Shown here: in pieces, positions 5,920 through 8,864 of the stretch
Layout: each line of letters opens with the position of its first letter
Position numbering within the stretch: the stretch's first letter is position 1
Assembly: GCA_934546725.1 (NCBI GenBank)
Contig: CAKTED010000053.1
Span: 1 to 8,864, forward strand
DNA from: an uncultured Oscillospiraceae bacterium
GTDB lineage: Bacteria; Bacillota; Clostridia; Oscillospirales; Oscillospiraceae
DNA length: 8,864 bases
Direction of reading: 5' to 3'
Translations under genes and position numbers: made by a program
The notes under the pieces: model-generated
The model's input: only the letters and a program-made list of their open reading frames with translations
Told to the model about the DNA's origin: nothing
Database searches by the model: none

Positions 5920-7224
5920 GTGTACTCAAAAATTCTTATCGCCAATCGCGGCGAGATAGCCGTGCGAATAATCCGCGCCTGCAAGGAGATGGGCATCGCC
6001 ACCGTGGCGGTGTTTTCCGAGCCGGACGCGGACGCGCTGCATGTGGCGCTTGCAGACGAGAGCTACTGCGTGGGCGGCGCTTCGGCGGCGGACAGCTACC
6101 TTAACGAGGAGCGCATAATCAGCGCGGCGCTCGTTTCCGGCGCGCAGGCCATCCACCCGGGCTACGGCTTCCTGTCGGAAAACGCGCACTTTGCGCGCCT
6201 CTGTGCGAAAAACGGCATTGTTTTCATCGGTCCGAGCGCCGACAACATGGAGCGGCTGAGCGATAAGGCGCAGATAAAGCGCCTTATGGAGGAGGCGGGG
6301 CTGCCCGTTATCCCCGGCACGAAAACGCTCGGAAGCGCCGCCGATGCGCTTGAGGCAGCGGAGCGGATCGGCTACCCCGTCATGCTCAAATCCTCCTTTG
6401 GCGGCGGCGGACGAGGCATTCGCCTCGTAGGCGCGCCCGAGGAGATGGAAAACGCATTCATGTCAGCTGCGGCGGAGGGCGCCGCGGCCTTTGGCAGCGG
6501 CGACGTTTATATGGAAAAGTTCGTGCATCCCGCGCGTCACGTTGAGATACAGGTGCTTGCGGACGAGGCGGGCAACGTTGTCTGCCTTGGAGAGAGAGAC
6601 TGCTCCATCCAGCGCAGCCATCAGAAGCTCATAGAGGAATCCCCCACTCCGGCGGGAAGCCCGAAGCAGCGGGAGGAGATATTTGCGAAGGTGACTGGCG
6701 CCGTAAAGAGCCTTGGCTATACAGGCGTTGGGACGCTGGAGTTTCTGCTTGACAGGAGCGGGAATTTCTACTTTATGGAGATGAACGTGCGGCTTCAGGT
6801 TGAGCACACCGTCACGGAGGCGCTCACGGGCATAGACCTCGTCAAGTGGCAGATAAGAGTTGCCTCCGGAGTGAGCCTGAGCTTTACGCAGGAGGACGTT
6901 GACCTGAACGGTTCAGCGATCGAGTGCCGCCTGAATGCGGGCGCAACAGGACAGGTTGAGTTCATGCACGTTGCCGGAGGCCCCTTTGTGAGATTTGATA
7001 CCTGGCTTGTTACCGGGACGAGGATAACGCCGTATTACGATTCGCTCCTCGGCAAGCTCATAATATATGCCGGCTCCCGCGAGGAGGCGCTTCGTAAGAT
7101 GAAGGCCGCGCTCTGCGAAATGGTGATATACGGCGTGCCGAATAATATTGAGGAGCAGATAGATATAGTCGGAAGCGACGCTTTTATGAGCGGAGACTAT
7201 GACCTTGATTTTTTTGAAGGGTGA
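5920..7224 (+). CDS. accC: Biotin carboxylase subunit of acetyl-CoA carboxylase
   Basis: AccC is an ATP-grasp enzyme that carboxylates biotin on AccB using bicarbonate. The 434 residues run from the conserved SKILIANRGEIAVRIIRAC start, through the glycine-rich loop SSFGGGGRGI, DCSIQRSHQKLIEESPTP, and MEMNVRLQVEH with Glu287, Asn289, Arg291, Gln293, Val294 and Glu295 matching the E. coli catalytic set at an offset of one. The C-terminal domain has ECRLNA with Arg337 (E. coli Arg338). The next loop is shorter than usual: NAGATGQVEFMHVAGG replaces the longer NAEDP...PSPGKI stretch, about 7 residues fewer than E. coli. The start is GTG at 5920, with AGGAG 9 nt upstream, one base after the fabZ stop. 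Confidence 0.95.
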   Translation: MYSKILIANRGEIAVRIIRACKEMGIATVAVFSEPDADALHVALADESYCVGGASAADSYLNEERIISAALVSGAQAIHPGYGFLSENAHFARLCAKNGIVFIGPSADNMERLSDKAQIKRLMEEAGLPVIPGTKTLGSAADALEAAERIGYPVMLKSSFGGGGRGIRLVGAPEEMENAFMSAAAEGAAAFGSGDVYMEKFVHPARHVEIQVLADEAGNVVCLGERDCSIQRSHQKLIEESPTPAGSPKQREEIFAKVTGAVKSLGYTGVGTLEFLLDRSGNFYFMEMNVRLQVEHTVTEALTGIDLVKWQIRVASGVSLSFTQEDVDLNGSAIECRLNAGATGQVEFMHVAGGPFVRFDTWLVTGTRITPYYDSLLGKLIIYAGSREEALRKMKAALCEMVIYGVPNNIEEQIDIVGSDAFMSGDYDLDFFEG

Positions 7225-7229
7225 TGGGC

Positions 7230-8099
7230 ATGGATTTTCTGCGCTTTTTGTATAAACCGAAAAATGAACTGGAGAAGGGCGGACGACAGTCCGCGCCGCT
7301 CACCGTAGGCGAGGGCGAGCTTACCAAGGCATGCCCAAACTGCCATAATCAGATACCGCTGAGTCAGCTTTGGGAAAATGCGCACTGCTGCGGGGTATGT
7401 GATCACCATTTTCGCATGACCGCAAGGCAGCGTATTAATTTTATTGCGGACGGGGGCAGCTTCAGGGAGCTTTTTGACGACGTTGTTTCAAGAGATGTGC
7501 TTGATTTTCCCGGCTACCAGAAGAAGCTGGAGACGACGCGCAGCGCCTGCGGCGAACGCGAGGGAGTGGTCTGCGGCGAGGCGGCCATACAGGGCGAGCG
7601 CTGCTGCATGTTTGTAATGGAGCCGTACTTCATGATGGGCAGCATGGGCGCCGCCGTGGGCGAGAAGATAACCCGCCTTTTTGAATACGCGGCGGAAAAC
7701 GGCATGCACGTCGTCGGCTTCACGGTCTCAGGCGGCGCAAGAATGCAGGAGGGTATAATATCCCTGATGCAGATGGCGAAGACGAGCGGCGCGGTGAAGC
7801 GCCACAGTGATAAGGGGCTGCTCTATCTCGCCGTGCTCACGGATCCGACCACCGGCGGTGTAACGGCCTCCTTTGCCATGGAGGGCGACATTATTCTCGC
7901 CGAGCCGGGCGCTACGGTAGGCTTTGCCGGAGCGCGCGTTATTGAGCAGACGACGCGCAAAAAGCTGCCGCAGGGCTTTCAAAAGGCCGAGTTCCTTTTG
8001 CAGCACGGCTTTCTTGACGCCATTGTGCCGCGCAGGGAGCAGCGGCAGGCCATATCCAACCTGCTGAGGCTGCATTCGGGAGGTGCTGAAAATGGCTAA
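7230..8099 (+). CDS. accD: Acetyl-CoA carboxylase carboxyltransferase subunit beta
   Basis: AccD pairs with AccA to move the carboxyl group from biotin to acetyl-CoA, giving malonyl-CoA. The 289-residue protein has the bacterial N-terminal zinc ribbon, C35-x2-C38-x15-C54-x2-C57, with an extra Cys53 beside it. A crotonase-fold carboxyltransferase domain follows, with [19 protein letters not shown] and [17 protein letters not shown] for the oxyanion sites, and [17 protein letters not shown] near the end. ATG at 7230 is chosen because the AAGGG at 7217-7221 is 8 nt away; ATG at 7224 overlaps the accC stop but is only 2 nt from that site. The 3' end overlaps accA by 8 nt, fitting equimolar production of the two subunits. 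Confidence 0.95.
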   Translation: MDFLRFLYKPKNELEKGGRQSAPLTVGEGELTKACPNCHNQIPLSQLWENAHCCGVCDHHFRMTARQRINFIADGGSFRELFDDVVSRDVLDFPGYQKKLETTRSACGEREGVVCGEAAIQGERCCMFVMEPYFMMGSMGAAVGEKITRLFEYAAENGMHVVGFTVSGGARMQEGIISLMQMAKTSGAVKRHSDKGLLYLAVLTDPTTGGVTASFAMEGDIILAEPGATVGFAGARVIEQTTRKKLPQGFQKAEFLLQHGFLDAIVPRREQRQAISNLLRLHSGGAENG

Positions 8100-8864
8100 A
8101 ACCGCGATGGACAGCGTTAAGCTTGCCAGGGCAAATAATCGCCCAACGGGCAAGGATTATATAGACAATATCTTCGAAAGCTTCTTTGAGCTGCACGGAG
8201 ACCGCCGCTTTGCGGACGATCCCGCGATAGTCGGCGGAGTTGCGTCACTCGGCGGGAAAGCCGTAACAGTTATCGCGATAGAGAAGGGGCACGGCGCAAA
8301 GGAACGCATGGCGCGAAACTTCGGCGCGCCCAACCCCGAGGGCTACCGGAAGGCGCTGCGCCTTATGAAGCAGGCTGAGAAGTTTAAAAGACCCGTGGTC
8401 TGCTTTGTGGACACGTCCGGCGCTTACTGCGGGATAGACGCCGAGGAGCGCGGGCAGGGGCAGGCCATTGCAGAGAGCATCTCGGAGATGATGGCGCTGA
8501 AGGTTCCTGTCATATCTGTCCTCATCGGCGAGGGAGGCAGCGGCGGAGCGCTTGCACTTGCGGCGGCGGACGAGGTCTGGATGCTGGAAAACGCGATATA
8601 TTCCGTCATTTCGCCCGAGGGCTGCGCGAGCATCCTCTGGAAGGACGCCTCCCGCGCGGCGGACGCGGCCGAGAGCCTGAAGCTTACCTCGGCGGACGCT
8701 GTGGGCTTCGGCGTTGCCGAGCGGGCAATATCGGAAAAGGAGCTTGGCCGCGAGGTGTTTTACCGTCAGCTCGGGCTTGAGCTGGAGAAGAAGCTTTTCG
8801 AGCTGTCAACTCTTTCAGCTGAAGAGCTTGCCAACAGAAGATATCACAGATTCAGAAGGATCGG
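8092..8864 (+). CDS. accA: Acetyl-CoA carboxylase carboxyltransferase subunit alpha (3' end beyond window)
   Basis: The frame is open from ATG 8092 to the window edge, 257 complete codons. GGGAGG at 8078-8083 is 8 nt upstream. Recognisable segments are [70 protein letters not shown] (oxyanion site) and [15 protein letters not shown]. The long N-terminal helical extension of E. coli AccA (319 residues) is absent, so the protein starts near the carboxyltransferase core, as in other short clostridial forms. The last residues, [18 protein letters not shown], align with the extreme C-terminus of E. coli AccA, so only a few codons should be missing. The loop after the core lacks the usual EPLGGAH motif (here [10 protein letters not shown]). 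Confidence 0.93.
   Translation, partial: MAKTAMDSVKLARANNRPTGKDYIDNIFESFFELHGDRRFADDPAIVGGVASLGGKAVTVIAIEKGHGAKERMARNFGAPNPEGYRKALRLMKQAEKFKRPVVCFVDTSGAYCGIDAEERGQGQAIAESISEMMALKVPVISVLIGEGGSGGALALAAADEVWMLENAIYSVISPEGCASILWKDASRAADAAESLKLTSADAVGFGVAERAISEKELGREVFYRQLGLELEKKLFELSTLSAEELANRRYHRFRRI

Noticed and set aside
1..8864. Novel defence, mobile or CRISPR-type system
   Set aside because: No transposase, integrase, nuclease, toxin-antitoxin pair or regularly spaced repeats were seen; the operon genes are all housekeeping lipid enzymes.

Overview
This window is most likely from a GC-rich Clostridia genome (Bacillota), probably a gut Oscillospirales-type organism. The evidence is a type II fatty-acid-synthesis cluster in the clostridial order, an FMN-dependent FabK instead of FabI, separate accD and accA genes, strong GGAGG ribosome-binding sites and frequent GTG starts. 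The genus cannot be fixed from this sequence.

Bases 1-1350 are an accessory or decaying region. A two-domain protein of unknown function (164-1096) has no signal peptide. Its best upstream start signal, GGAGG plus ATG at 94, is in another reading frame. After a GC-rich hairpin comes a well-formed start (1163) for a lipoprotein signal peptide that hits TGA exactly where the lipobox cysteine would be. A long hairpin with an 18-bp perfect stem (1259-1316) then closes this side and also ends the leftward TetR gene, so it is probably a bidirectional terminator.

Bases 1351-2104 hold a leftward TetR-family regulator and the divergent control region. That region has a good sigma-A-type promoter (TTGACG, 17 bp, TAAAAT) pointing right, with two overlapping inverted repeats just downstream of the expected transcription start. 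The simplest reading is that the TetR protein represses the lipid operon and perhaps itself.

Bases 2105-8864 are a tightly packed rightward operon: acpP, fabK, fabD, fabG, accB, fabZ, accC, accD, accA. AccB, AccC, AccD and AccA form acetyl-CoA carboxylase, which makes malonyl-CoA. FabD moves the malonyl group to AcpP, and FabG, FabZ and FabK carry out the reduce-dehydrate-reduce steps. The two condensing enzymes are missing from the locus: there is no fabH before acpP, and no fabF between fabG and accB where many Clostridia carry it. A 70-bp spacer with hairpins sits at that position. They are presumably elsewhere in the genome. accA reaches the right edge and appears nearly complete.

I see no CRISPR array, tRNA, rRNA, transposase or defence system. 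The core of the window is ordinary primary metabolism. The unusual points are the TetR/operator arrangement, the absent condensing enzymes and the broken lipoprotein remnants on the left.
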